Of a stretch of DNA of 64,000 bases, positions 46,801 through 56,190 are shown in pieces. The stretch covers positions 62,001 through 126,000 of the forward strand of contig NZ_LXWK01000017.1 of NCBI RefSeq assembly GCF_001669775.1, given 5' to 3'. Below the pieces are notes generated by a model. It saw only the letters and a program-made list of their open reading frames with translations. It ran no database searches and was not told where the DNA came from. This DNA is from Rheinheimera sp. SA_1 (GTDB taxonomy: Bacteria; Pseudomonadota; Gammaproteobacteria; Enterobacterales; Alteromonadaceae). How positions within the stretch are numbered: position 1 is the first letter of the stretch; the number at the start of each line of letters is the position of its first letter. Made by a program: the position numbers and the translations under genes.

Positions 46801-48099
46801 TTACCTTTCCCAGTAAGCTTCTTCTAAACTATCTTCTTTTTCCGGTAGACCACGCGACAAACGTGGCGCATTTTGCACCAGAATGGCGTAGCTGACGCGG
46901 TTGGCGTATTTACAAATTTGCGCAAACGACGAATAAGCCAAGTAAGGCAGTTCATGCTTACTGGAAAGTGGCAGCGCATGGCGGTGGTAATAATTGGCGG
47001 CAATATCGTGCAGTATGGCCGCTAAGGCACCATCACCTGCACCATTGGTATTTTTAATCCGCTCCGGCCCGCCTAAATAAGGGTCGATATGCGAATAAAC
47101 TTTCACTGGGTTTTTACAGTGCTGTTTTTGCACCGGACGGCTGAATTCAAACTGGTTGTAATCAGCAATAGTGCCGGATTTTATTGGATTGGTCGTTTCG
47201 CGTTTACCCGGCTCATCGGTGTAACCACACAAATACAGGCCTTCAGGTCCAGCGGTCACCAACACCATATCGGTCAGTTCCAGTACCGCTTCGGCGGCTT
47301 GCAGCGGGTCGGCAAAACCGGTTAAGGCTTCGGCTTCCAGTTCGTTCATCGCCAGCACATCGACATAATCACGCACCGTCGCTAGAATCAGCTCGCGATG
47401 TTCTTCCACCAGATGTTTGGTACCAAGACTCATCACCACCGGTACACCGTGTTTTTTGGCAATTTCCAGCAACCGTTGCATGGCTTGTTGGATCGGCTGG
47501 CCTTTGGCGCGCAGCGGATAAGCACTGACCACCACCGCTGCTGCTTTAGCGATAATATCTTCCGGAATATAGGCTGGCGTGAGCGCATCCATTTCACCTG
47601 GATCGATGACAAAAGTCCGCTCACCATCCGGGGTGATCATGGTAATGCCACGACCAATATCGCCAGACACCCCTTGCAAATGGTTCATATCCACTTTCGA
47701 GCTGGTGTGACATAAATAGTGATAAGCCGGACTACCGAGCTGAATGCTGGCCGACATCACGCCCAATAACACCGATTTATCGTCAGCCAGCACCGAATAG
47801 TTGTGAATGGTGTTGCCGATGGTGCCTCCGGCGAAATGGTCAGAAATAGCGCCGTTTTGCACCAGTTCCTGATAAATCTGATCAGCCTTACCGTGTTCAA
47901 CTAAGTTAGATAAGCCTTTGCCAATGGTATACTTTTCTAAAAATTCGTCCGACACATTGGCAATCACATCGACAATGGTCTGATCTAAACCCACCACATA
48001 AGTGTCCAGTTCTGGCCGCACTTCGAAGCTTGGGAGTTGTAGTTTTGGTTGGGAAACCGGGAAATAATGCTTCAGTTTACGGCGGCCGGGAAATTTCAT
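46801..48099 (-). CDS. gsk: inosine-guanosine kinase
   Basis: This 432-residue PfkB-family kinase phosphorylates inosine and guanosine to IMP and GMP in purine salvage. It is nearly collinear with E. coli Gsk: start MKFPGRRKLKHYFPV, FAGGTIGNTIHNYSVLADD (PfkB signature 1 region), the anion-hole/catalytic NTNGAGDGALAA (Asp base, about 346) and the end LPEKEDSLEEAYWER. The high similarity across the whole length leaves little doubt. It stands as a single gene between yaaA and the DUF5916 gene. Confidence 0.96.
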   Translation of the reverse strand: MKFPGRRKLKHYFPVSQPKLQLPSFEVRPELDTYVVGLDQTIVDVIANVSDEFLEKYTIGKGLSNLVEHGKADQIYQELVQNGAISDHFAGGTIGNTIHNYSVLADDKSVLLGVMSASIQLGSPAYHYLCHTSSKVDMNHLQGVSGDIGRGITMITPDGERTFVIDPGEMDALTPAYIPEDIIAKAAAVVVSAYPLRAKGQPIQQAMQRLLEIAKKHGVPVVMSLGTKHLVEEHRELILATVRDYVDVLAMNELEAEALTGFADPLQAAEAVLELTDMVLVTAGPEGLYLCGYTDEPGKRETTNPIKSGTIADYNQFEFSRPVQKQHCKNPVKVYSHIDPYLGGPERIKNTNGAGDGALAAILHDIAANYYHRHALPLSSKHELPYLAYSSFAQICKYANRVSYAILVQNAPRLSRGLPEKEDSLEEAYWER

Positions 48100-48208
48100 G
48101 CTGGATTCTCAGAGAAGGTCAGGCCAGTATTTTAGCAAAACTGGCTGTAAAAGCGCAGCCGCAATTTTACAGCGGCAAGCATTGGGTGTTTCGGTTCAAA
48201 CCAGGTGG

Positions 48209-48988
48209 CTAAGAATCTGCCAACCGACGTAAAAATACCAGTTCGCTGTTGGATGATGCAGCAGCATTAAACTGATAACCACTCAGGTTAAAATCTTTCA
48301 GGCCCGATGGCTGATCAATCTGTTCAGTAATCACATACCGCGCCATCAAACCACGGGCTTTTTTGGCAAAAAAGCTGATAATTTTATAATCACCGTTTTT
48401 AAAATCGCGAAATTGCACTTTCATTATCGGCCGTGCCAATAACTTTGGCCGCACCACTTTAAAATACTCCTGCGAAGCTAAATCCAGCAGCATCGGCGCG
48501 TTTAACTGTTCCAACTGTTGATTAAGTTCGGTGGTGACGATGTCGCCCCAAAACTGGTACAGGTTCTGGCCGCGTTTATTTGCAAGCGAAGTACCCATTT
48601 CCAGCCGGTATGGCTGCATCAAATCCAGCGGTTTCAGCACCCCATACAGGCCACTTAAAATGCGCAGTTTTTGCTGGGCATACTGCACCTGTTCGGCTGT
48701 TAAACTGGCGGCGTCCAATCCTTGGTAAACATCACCGTTAAAAGCAAATAGTGCTGGTTTGGCATTCTCAGCAGTAAAAGGCAATTGCCAGTCAGCAAAA
48801 CGCGCGGCATTTAAACCGGCCAGTTTGTCGCTGATATGCATCAACTGTGATAACTGCAGTGGTTTGAGTTTGCGACAGACCTTAATCAGTTCACTGCTGT
48901 GTGCCAGCAAGGTAGGCTCTGTCGCCGAAACATCAGGGGCAGGAGTTTGATAGTCTAAATCTTTTGCCGGAGAAACAACCATTAACAT
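48209..48988 (-). CDS. yaaA: peroxide stress protein YaaA
   Basis: A 259-residue YaaA (DUF328) protein, known in E. coli to lower free iron and limit oxidative DNA damage during peroxide stress. The start MLMVVSPAKDLDY, then LMHISDKLAGLNAARF, FNGDVYQGLDA, LRILSGLYGVLKPLDLMQPYRLEMGT and YQFWGD match the family throughout. The ATG at 48988 has AAGG ten bases upstream; eleven further upstream codons in frame are not family-like. It is separated from gsk by 109 bp. Confidence 0.94.
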   Translation of the reverse strand: MLMVVSPAKDLDYQTPAPDVSATEPTLLAHSSELIKVCRKLKPLQLSQLMHISDKLAGLNAARFADWQLPFTAENAKPALFAFNGDVYQGLDAASLTAEQVQYAQQKLRILSGLYGVLKPLDLMQPYRLEMGTSLANKRGQNLYQFWGDIVTTELNQQLEQLNAPMLLDLASQEYFKVVRPKLLARPIMKVQFRDFKNGDYKIISFFAKKARGLMARYVITEQIDQPSGLKDFNLSGYQFNAAASSNSELVFLRRLADS

Positions 48989-49035
48989 TGAACTGAACCT
49001 TGTACCGCGAAAAGCCGGCACTATAGCAAAACTAC

Positions 49036-49080
49036 GCTAGTTCAGGCCAGTCCGGGCTAGTTCAGACCAGCTCAGGCCAG
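49036..49080. repeat. short imperfect direct repeats
   Basis: TAGTTCAGGCCAG, TAGTTCAGACCAG and CTCAGGCCAG follow in close order between the yaaA start and the response-regulator stop and overlap the last codons of the regulator. The origin is unclear; slippage is enough to explain them. Confidence 0.6.
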
Positions 49081-50697
49081 CTGTAATAATGAGCTCAGCT
49101 CTTTCATTACCGCCTGAAACCGGCGTTGATTGGCATCCGACAACTCACTTTGTTCGAGGATCACCACACAACGGCGCGCCAGCCGGGCACTGTCTTTGTT
49201 CACCCCACCAATTTTACTGATGGTTTGCAGCAGATTCAGGGCCAGACTTGGGTTGTAGGGCATATAGTCAAAGGCTTTATTAAAGAACTCCAGCGCCCGG
49301 CCAAAATAACCATTCTGGTAGGCGTCCAGGCCATCGTTGTTCAGGGTCTTAATTTCTTCTCGCAAATTATCGTGTTGTTTGTGTTCGTGTTGGATCAGCA
49401 CCGTTAGCGTATTTGCCAGCAAATCTTCGTGATTCACCACTTCGCTGAGTTTTTCCATATATTCATCAGAGCGTGACAAATTACCGGCCTCAAAATAGGC
49501 CTTGGCTTTATCCAGACATGCTTCCACCGACAAAGTACGGCTACCCTCCGCTGCATCACTTTTCACCAGCAAATCCCGCGCTTCGTCAATATTGCCTTTG
49601 AGAATATTGATGCGCGCCCGCACCGCCAGCTCTTCGTGGATATAAGTTTCGAGCGAAAATCTTTTGCCGATATTGCCAAGAATTTCATCGGCCTTTTTTA
49701 ATAATCTGGCTTGCTCCAGTTTGTTGACGTCTTTCGCCTGCTCAATAATCGCCCGCACATAATTCAGGAAGTTATCGGGCGTGTCGTAAATGGAATAACG
49801 CGCTGCATTCAGTAACCGTGCGTACACCTTCACTGTATCTTCTTTTAAACCGTTGATTTCCGCCAAATTGGCCAGGGCTTTTTGCCGCTGATAGTTTTTG
49901 GGTGATAATTTGGTGACTTCACTTAAGGTTTCATAAGCGTCTTTCAGCAGCTGCCGTTTGATGAACAACCGCGCTAACCAGTCCAGCGCTTCGACTTTGG
50001 TTTCGTCCATCCGCGACAATTCACGCAGTTCAAACTCGGCTTCCAGCCAACGCTGCTGACAAAACCGCGCTATGGCCTGGCCTAAACGAGCCCAGGCATA
50101 GTCACGCCGTGTCAGAATATGGCCATAAAGTTGCTCTGCTGCCTGAAAATGTTCCATCTGCAGCAGTAATTCTCCTTTGAGACGGACGGCAAAAATGGCA
50201 AAATCAGGGTCAGATTTAATCACGGTTTCGCAGGAATTGGCCGCTTCAACAAATAAGCCCTGGTGAATTTCATCATAGGCTTTGGCCAACGACGTTTTTA
50301 TCTGCAAAGCGCGCAGCAGGCGCTTTTCCAATTGAATAAAGGTAAAAGGTTTCAGTAAATAGCTGTCAGGTTGCAGTTCCACTACGCCGTGAACTATCTG
50401 CCGCTGACTTTCGGCACTGATAATCAAATAACAACATGAGCTTTTTAATAAACTCAAATGACGCAGTGCTTCAAATAACTGATAACCGTCTTTACCCTCA
50501 CCGAGGCTAAAATCGGACAGGATAAAGTCATATTCAACTTCGGTACAATTGGCAATAGCAGCATTGGCATCGGACACTGTTGCAATATGTTCGAAACCTA
50601 TTTTTTGTAACATGCTTTTGATTGACGCGCGCACAGGATCACAATCATCAACGACCAGGACTTTTTTGTGTTTGTAAAATTTGGGCGTCAACGTCAT
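49072..50697 (-). CDS. response regulator with TPR-like repeat output
   Basis: A 541-residue protein. Residues 10-130 form a receiver (VLVVDDCDPVR acidic pocket, Asp in FILSDFSLGE, Lys in YLLKPFT). The rest is alpha-helical with TPR-like repeats (FQAAEQLYGHIL, AWARLGQAIARFC, AFDYMPYNPSLALNLLQTIS) and no DNA-binding or enzyme domain. Such PilG/ChrR-like receiver-TPR proteins act through protein contacts. AAGG stands seven bases before the ATG. No kinase is adjacent. Its function is unknown. Confidence 0.85.
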   Translation of the reverse strand: MTLTPKFYKHKKVLVVDDCDPVRASIKSMLQKIGFEHIATVSDANAAIANCTEVEYDFILSDFSLGEGKDGYQLFEALRHLSLLKSSCCYLIISAESQRQIVHGVVELQPDSYLLKPFTFIQLEKRLLRALQIKTSLAKAYDEIHQGLFVEAANSCETVIKSDPDFAIFAVRLKGELLLQMEHFQAAEQLYGHILTRRDYAWARLGQAIARFCQQRWLEAEFELRELSRMDETKVEALDWLARLFIKRQLLKDAYETLSEVTKLSPKNYQRQKALANLAEINGLKEDTVKVYARLLNAARYSIYDTPDNFLNYVRAIIEQAKDVNKLEQARLLKKADEILGNIGKRFSLETYIHEELAVRARINILKGNIDEARDLLVKSDAAEGSRTLSVEACLDKAKAYFEAGNLSRSDEYMEKLSEVVNHEDLLANTLTVLIQHEHKQHDNLREEIKTLNNDGLDAYQNGYFGRALEFFNKAFDYMPYNPSLALNLLQTISKIGGVNKDSARLARRCVVILEQSELSDANQRRFQAVMKELSSLLQLA

Positions 50698-50834
50698 TAC
50701 GGCCTTAACAAATCAGAATCGGCGATGGGCGGCTCTCGGGTGACAACACGTAAAACGTGATAAAACTACTATAGTAACACGATAAAAATTGAGCAACTGT
50801 TTGGCAGGAATTCAACATTTACCCGCATTATTTG

Positions 50835-50851
50835 TTGTAATATTCCTACAA
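50835..50851. promoter_or_regulatory. HexR-like palindrome upstream of talB-pgi
   Basis: TTGTAATATTCCTACAA has TTGTA/TACAA arms and fits the TGTAATnnnATTACA type of box bound by HexR, the central-carbon regulator of gammaproteobacteria. It lies 60 bp before the talB start. Two mismatches in the inner half make this a prediction only. Confidence 0.45.
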
Positions 50852-50911
50852 ATAAATAGAATCGAAGGCAATTTCAGCATTTAGCTGACCAATAAATGGT
50901 AATTAAACGAT

Positions 50912-51865
50912 ATGAGCACATTATTAGCCCAACTAAAAGCTGTGACGACCGTTGTTGTCGACAGCGGTGATTTAAACGCCATCGAACAATTCCGGCCGGT
51001 TGATGCTACCACCAACCCATCTTTGTTACTGAATGCCAGCCAATTAGAGTTTGCGAAACCTTTATTGGCTCAGGCAGCTGCTTACGCAAAAGCCAAAGCT
51101 GCGGATCAGTCGTCACAACTTAGTCTGGCGTCTGACAAATTCGCTGTTGATGTCGGTACCGCCATCAGCAAACTGGTGCCGGGTCGCGTTTCAACTGAGG
51201 TTGATGCCCGTTTAAGCTTTGATACGCAGGCCACTATTGCCAAAGCGCTGCAGCTGGTTGCGCTGTATCAGGAAAATGGCATTGGCAAAGATAAAATTCT
51301 GATCAAAATTGCCTCCACCTGGGAAGGCATTCAAGCCGCCCGCGTGCTAGAGCAACAGGGCATTCAATGCAACCTGACGCTGTTATTCCATATGTGTCAG
51401 GCTCGCGCCTGCGCCGAAGCTGGTGTGTTCCTGATTTCGCCTTTTGTTGGCCGTATTCTGGACTGGTACAAAGCCAGCACCGGTCAAAGTTACGATGCCG
51501 AAACCGACCCTGGCGTGATTTCAGTACGGGAAATTTACCGTTATTTCAAACAACATGGCCATAATACTATTGTGATGGGCGCAAGCTTTCGCAATATCGG
51601 TGAAGTACTGGCGCTGGCCGGTTGTGACCGTTTAACCATTGCCCCGCCATTGCTGGACGAGTTGGACAAACAAACGGGTGATCTGACAGTGTATTTAAAA
51701 GACACTGGCGCCACCACCGCAAAACCGGCCAGTCTGACTGAAACCGAATTCCGCTGGGCACTGAACGAAGACGCCATGGCAACCGAAAAGCTGGCTGAAG
51801 GCATTCGTAAATTTGCTATCGACCAACGTAAACTGGAACAAGTGATTAGCCTGGCGCTGCAATGA
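50912..51865 (+). CDS. talB: transaldolase
   Basis: A 317-residue class I transaldolase of the non-oxidative pentose phosphate pathway. It carries [10 protein letters not shown] (residues 30-40), the Schiff-base Lys in [13 protein letters not shown] (about 131), [18 protein letters not shown] and [13 protein letters not shown], and is collinear with E. coli TalB. There is no strong Shine-Dalgarno sequence before the ATG. It is followed by pgi after 42 bp, so the two enzymes of sugar-phosphate interconversion form an operon. Confidence 0.96.
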   Translation: MSTLLAQLKAVTTVVVDSGDLNAIEQFRPVDATTNPSLLLNASQLEFAKPLLAQAAAYAKAKAADQSSQLSLASDKFAVDVGTAISKLVPGRVSTEVDARLSFDTQATIAKALQLVALYQENGIGKDKILIKIASTWEGIQAARVLEQQGIQCNLTLLFHMCQARACAEAGVFLISPFVGRILDWYKASTGQSYDAETDPGVISVREIYRYFKQHGHNTIVMGASFRNIGEVLALAGCDRLTIAPPLLDELDKQTGDLTVYLKDTGATTAKPASLTETEFRWALNEDAMATEKLAEGIRKFAIDQRKLEQVISLALQ

Positions 51866-51907
51866 TCCACGCCCGACACACCACTGATTTTGCACAAGGA
51901 GTTTAGA

Positions 51908-53521
51908 ATGCCGTCTGCAGTTTGGCGCGAGCTGGCGCAACTTGCGAAACAACCATTAAACCTGCGGCAGGAATTTGCTGCAGATCCAGAGCGCGCGAAG
52001 CGATATGCGCTAAACGCCTGTGGTATTGAGCTGGATTATTCTAAAAACCTGATTAACGACGCCATCTGGCAACATTTACTTGGACTGGCGCAAAATAGCG
52101 ATTTAACCAGCAAACGGACACAGATGTTTGCCGGTGATAAAATCAACAGCTCTGAGCAACGCAGTGTCTGGCACACCGCGCTGCGCGCGCCTTTGTCAGC
52201 GAATCTGACTTTAGATGATGCGGATATCAGCGCCGAAATCAGTGCCTGCCATGCGCAGATGTTTGCGTTAGTCGAGCAACTGAACAGCCTGCAATACTCT
52301 GGTTATACCGGAGAGCCGATCACCGATTTAATTTGGATCGGCATCGGGGGCTCGTTATTGGGCCCGCAAATGGCGGTAGAAGCACTCACACCTTACAATA
52401 TCAGCCCGCTGCAAATTCATTTCGCCGGTAATATTGATGGCGCTGTAGTCAGCGATGTGGTGAAAGGTTTGGATCCGGCGACAACACTGGTGTTTGTGGC
52501 TTCCAAATCCTTTGGTACTGAAGAAACCAAACAAAACGCTTTGGCCATTCGTCAATGGTTTACCGACAACGGCGCCGATCAGGCAGCGATTGCCCGTCAT
52601 TTCTGGGCTACCTCGTCAAATATTAAAGCTGCAGCTGAATTTGGCATCGAAAGTGACCATATTCTGCCGATGTGGGATTGGGTTGGTGGCCGGTATTCGT
52701 TGTGGTCTGCCATCGGTTTTCCACTTTGTCTGATGCTCGGCACCGTGCAGTTTAATCAGCTGCTGGCTGGCGCCCATGCCATGGATCAACATTTCCAGCA
52801 GGCTGAACTTGCCGAAAATATGCCGGTGATTTTGGCCTTGTTGGGTGTTTGGTATATCAATGGTTTAGGTTGTCAGACCCAGGCACTATTGCCATACAGT
52901 CATTATCTGCGACTGTTGCCGTCTTATGTGCAGCAACTCGATATGGAAAGTAACGGCAAAGGTGTCGATATCGCAGGTGACGCTTTAACTGCGGCCACTG
53001 CACCGGTGATCTGGGGCGACGCCGGCACCAACGGCCAACATGCCTACCACCAGTTATTGCATCAAAGTGCATTGGCGGTACCTGCTGATTTTATTCTGCC
53101 GATTAAACCAGCCCATGATCTGCAGGATCATCATCATCGCTTAGCCGCGCATTGTTTTGCCCAGACCCAGGCGCTGATGCAAGGCAAAACGCTGGACGAA
53201 GCCACCAGTGAAGTTCTGGCTGCCGGCGGCACTGCTGCACAAGCGGAAGCACTTGCGCCGCATAAAGTATCGCCAGGCAATAAACCGAGCAACACCCTGT
53301 TGCTGCCAGAACTGTCGCCGTTTTATTTAGGCGCGTTATTGGCGTTGTATGAACATAAGGTGTTTGTGCAAGGCGTGCTTTGGAATATCAATTCCTTTGA
53401 TCAATGGGGCGTCGAGCTTGGCAAACAACTGTCGACACCGATTTATCAGGTGTTGTCGGGTCAGCAACAGCATCAGTTTGATGCATCGACTGAGCGGTTG
53501 ATTAAGTTGTTTCAGCAATAA
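51908..53521 (+). CDS. pgi: glucose-6-phosphate isomerase
   Basis: A 537-residue phosphoglucose isomerase. It has the signatures WIGIGGSLLGPQMAVEAL (about 143), VFVASKSFGTEET (about 198; SIS fold), WDWVGGRYSLWSAIGFPL (about 258) and a C-terminal FDQWGVELGKQL. ATG 51908 has AAGGAG seven bases upstream; a preceding in-frame ATG lies before that site and is not used. It follows talB and ends at a terminator. The FGTEET spelling replaces the more common FTTxET (SKTFTTxET motif), a conservative variant. Confidence 0.96.
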   Translation: MPSAVWRELAQLAKQPLNLRQEFAADPERAKRYALNACGIELDYSKNLINDAIWQHLLGLAQNSDLTSKRTQMFAGDKINSSEQRSVWHTALRAPLSANLTLDDADISAEISACHAQMFALVEQLNSLQYSGYTGEPITDLIWIGIGGSLLGPQMAVEALTPYNISPLQIHFAGNIDGAVVSDVVKGLDPATTLVFVASKSFGTEETKQNALAIRQWFTDNGADQAAIARHFWATSSNIKAAAEFGIESDHILPMWDWVGGRYSLWSAIGFPLCLMLGTVQFNQLLAGAHAMDQHFQQAELAENMPVILALLGVWYINGLGCQTQALLPYSHYLRLLPSYVQQLDMESNGKGVDIAGDALTAATAPVIWGDAGTNGQHAYHQLLHQSALAVPADFILPIKPAHDLQDHHHRLAAHCFAQTQALMQGKTLDEATSEVLAAGGTAAQAEALAPHKVSPGNKPSNTLLLPELSPFYLGALLALYEHKVFVQGVLWNINSFDQWGVELGKQLSTPIYQVLSGQQQHQFDASTERLIKLFQQ

Positions 53522-53553
53522 TCTGTAGTGATGATTTCGCGAAGTTATCTTTA

Positions 53554-53582
53554 TTAGGGCCGCAGTTTGTGGCCCTTTTTTA
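53554..53582 (+). terminator. intrinsic terminator after pgi
   Basis: AGGGCC-GCAGTTTGT-GGCCCT followed by T6, 35 bp after the pgi stop. Confidence 0.88.
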
Positions 53583-53768
53583 TACAGTAATAGTGCCCTC
53601 CTCTTGTCTGCCGGTTTTCTGCAATCAGACCAATCCAAACCCGCCTTCATAAAATTTATCGCCAATTGTTCATTTTCAATTCATTTTTCTGTCATCTGAC
53701 TATTTTAATTTGTCACAAAGTGTGATATCAATTTTGGCGATAATAACAACAACTCAGCGAGGTGCAGT

Positions 53769-53945
53769 ATGGAAAGCTTTGAGGACTTACTGAACATGTT
53801 GGAGCGCCCAGCCGCGAAAAGCAGTCGAGCGGTGAAGCGCAAATGGCGCGAAATCGAGGCCGTCAAAGAACGGCAGAGATTACGCAAAGAGCTCGAAGAC
53901 ATTGACTTTAGTTTCGACGACGACCTGATTGAACAGCTGATGTAA
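53769..53945 (+). CDS. DUF3545-like small protein, 58 aa
   Basis: A 58-residue ORF with GAGG about seven bases before its ATG. The sequence runs MESFEDLLNMLE, a basic segment AVKRKWREIEAVKERQRLRKEL and an acidic tail IDFSFDDDLIEQLM, the pattern of the DUF3545 family of short proteins in Vibrio, Shewanella and relatives. It is predicted to be one long helix. The function is unknown. Its own promoter region lies after the pgi terminator, and a terminator follows directly, so it is a single-gene unit. Confidence 0.8.
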   Translation: MESFEDLLNMLERPAAKSSRAVKRKWREIEAVKERQRLRKELEDIDFSFDDDLIEQLM

Positions 53946-53951
53946 CCATTT

Positions 53952-53981
53952 AAAGCCCTCCTTTTTTACGGTGGGCTTTTT
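53952..53981 (+). terminator. intrinsic terminator after the DUF3545-like gene
   Basis: AAAGCCCTCC and GGTGGGCTTTTT arms close over a T/A-rich loop six bases after the stop codon. Confidence 0.8.
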
Positions 53982-54113
53982 AGTTTCTGGCGTTCAGCAA
54001 ACCGCACCATAATGACTGCAGCTTAAAGGCTGCGGTCGTTATCTCTAATGATGAGTTACTGCCAAAAGGTTGATGTTCTCACCTAGCCGCAATAAAGTGG
54101 ACTGCCGTTACCT

Positions 54114-54776
54114 CTATACCTGCCATTGCACAGCTGTTTTGCCCTGCGCTGTTAACCACTGATTGGCCGCAGCAAAATGGCCGCAGCCCAAAAAGCCACG
54201 ATGTGCCGACAAGGGCGACGGGTGTGGCGCTGTCAGAATGTGATGTTTGATACCATCAATCAGCTTTTGCTTTTTGATGGCGTGTGAACCCCACAGCAAA
54301 AACACCACAGGCTCGGATTTGCTGCTAATGGCGCGAATGACGTTATCGGTAAATTGCTCCCAGCCTAAATGCCGGTGCGAATTCGGCTGATTGGCGATAA
54401 CTGTCAGCACGGTATTGAGCAGCAATACGCCCTGCGTCGCCCAATTTTCCAGACAGCCATGTTTGGGCATCTGAAAATCCGGATACTCGAGGGCCAGCTC
54501 TTTGTACATGTTTCGCAGCGAAGGCGGGATAGCGACACCAGGACGTACCGAAAATGACAAACCATGCGCCTGATTCGGCCCGTGATAAGGATCCTGCCCA
54601 ATAATCACTACTTTCAGATTGTCAAAATCAGTGAGTTTAAACGCCGAAAACACATCGGCTTCCGGCGGGTAAATCACTTCCCCGGCGGCGCGCGCCTGCT
54701 TAACCGCGTCTATAGTTTGCTGAAAATAAGGCTGAGATTTCTCAGCCCCAATCACATCATGCCAGTTTAGATGCAC
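54114..54776 (-). CDS. ung: uracil-DNA glycosylase
   Basis: This 220-residue family 1 enzyme removes uracil from DNA. The water-activating loop [18 protein letters not shown] (Asp about 62) and the minor-groove loop [17 protein letters not shown] (His about 187) are intact, with the uracil-specific Asn in LLLNTVLTV. It is full length. It lies 69 bp after thrC on the same strand and is probably expressed separately. Confidence 0.97.
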   Translation of the reverse strand: MHLNWHDVIGAEKSQPYFQQTIDAVKQARAAGEVIYPPEADVFSAFKLTDFDNLKVVIIGQDPYHGPNQAHGLSFSVRPGVAIPPSLRNMYKELALEYPDFQMPKHGCLENWATQGVLLLNTVLTVIANQPNSHRHLGWEQFTDNVIRAISSKSEPVVFLLWGSHAIKKQKLIDGIKHHILTAPHPSPLSAHRGFLGCGHFAAANQWLTAQGKTAVQWQV

Positions 54777-54845
54777 TATCGAATTCCTTGAGCGAGAGTC
54801 GGGTAACCCTAGTTATCTGAAGCTATCGCTGCAAGTAACCAACAA

Positions 54846-56135
54846 TTACTTTTCCAGCGACAACAGAACTTTACGCAATTCTACAAAATCCGCCGCCATA
54901 TCAACAGCTAAACTTGCCTCACCGGCAACGGCAGCGAGCGCCGGCGGTAAAGCGATTGGATTACCGAGAATATTCTCGACCTGCTCTTTAAATTTCGCCG
55001 GATGAGCAGTGCCTAAGAAAATCCCAAATTCACCAGGTTGCAGTTCACGTTTTAACGCGCGGTAAGCGACAGCGGCATGTGGTTCACTTAAATAACCCAG
55101 CTGGGCCAATTGGCGCATTGCCAATTGCGTGTCTTCTTCATCGACCATGGTGGTGACTAAATCGCTACGCTGAATGACACCTTGCGCCAGCAAGTCTTCG
55201 ACCCGTGGCCAGTTATTTGGCGCGCTGACGTCCATCGCATTGGATAAAGTTGCGACTGTCGGATTAACCTGCCAATCGCCACTTTGCCAATAACGCGGCA
55301 CAGTATCATTGGCATTGGTGGCAGCAATCATTCGTTTAATCGGTAAACCTAACACTTTGGCAATTAAGCCCGCCGTTAAATTACCAAAGTTGCCGCTGGG
55401 TACCGAAATCACGATGTTGTCGCGTTTATCGGCTGGCACTTGCGCCACAGCTTCAAAGTAATAACATATTTGCGCAAACAAACGGCTGATATTTATCGAA
55501 TTGGCCGAGTTGATATTCAGGCGTTTGACCAATTCGCGGTCATTAAATACTTCTTTCACCAACGCCTGACACTGGTCAAAATCGCCATCCACCGCCAGCG
55601 TATGAATATTTTTACCCAAAGTGGTGAACAATTTTTCCTGCAGCACACTGATTTTTCCTTTCGGGAATAAAATCACCACTTCGGCACCAGCGCGTTGGTA
55701 AAAGGCATGGGCGACTGCAGCACCGGTGTCACCCGATGTTGCGGTGACAATGGTGGTATTGGAAACGCCCGAGCGTTGCTGCGATGCCATTAAAGCACGC
55801 GCCATAAAACGGCCGCCAAAATCTTTAAAGGCTAAGGTCGGACCATGGAATAGCTCCAGACAGGCAACATCCTCGGTCACCCTGGCTAAAGGTGCACCAA
55901 AAGCAAAAGCTTCTGCCACCAGCGCTGATAATTCAGCTTCTGGTAATTCATCGCCAATCAATGCCTGTAAAATAGCGGCGCTGCGCTTGGCAAAAGGCTG
56001 CGCCAATAACGCATCCACATCGAGCGTTGGCCAGCTGTCCGGGAAAAACAACCCTTGTTGCTCGCCCAAGCCAATCCGCACCGCTTCTAAAAAGCTGACT
56101 TGCTGAGTTGGTACTTTGATATTTCTTAACTGCAT
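54846..56135 (-). CDS. thrC: threonine synthase
   Basis: This 429-residue PLP enzyme makes threonine from phosphohomoserine. The PLP Lys lies in FHGPTLAFKDFGGRF (about 108), the phosphate loop in TATSGDTGAAVAHAF, and NSINISRLFAQICYYFEA is the conserved central motif. It is the last gene of the thrABC operon, 55 bp after thrB, with the usual gene order. Confidence 0.97.
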   Translation of the reverse strand: MQLRNIKVPTQQVSFLEAVRIGLGEQQGLFFPDSWPTLDVDALLAQPFAKRSAAILQALIGDELPEAELSALVAEAFAFGAPLARVTEDVACLELFHGPTLAFKDFGGRFMARALMASQQRSGVSNTTIVTATSGDTGAAVAHAFYQRAGAEVVILFPKGKISVLQEKLFTTLGKNIHTLAVDGDFDQCQALVKEVFNDRELVKRLNINSANSINISRLFAQICYYFEAVAQVPADKRDNIVISVPSGNFGNLTAGLIAKVLGLPIKRMIAATNANDTVPRYWQSGDWQVNPTVATLSNAMDVSAPNNWPRVEDLLAQGVIQRSDLVTTMVDEEDTQLAMRQLAQLGYLSEPHAAVAYRALKRELQPGEFGIFLGTAHPAKFKEQVENILGNPIALPPALAAVAGEASLAVDMAADFVELRKVLLSLEK

Positions 56136-56190
56136 TTCACTGAATCCTGTTTTATGTACTGCTTACAAAATCGGCTTTAAAATTCTGCTG

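Noticed and set aside
49036-49080. Possible CRISPR-like or att repeats
   Set aside because: The units are 10-13 bp, adjacent, without unique spacers, and no mobile gene lies beside them.
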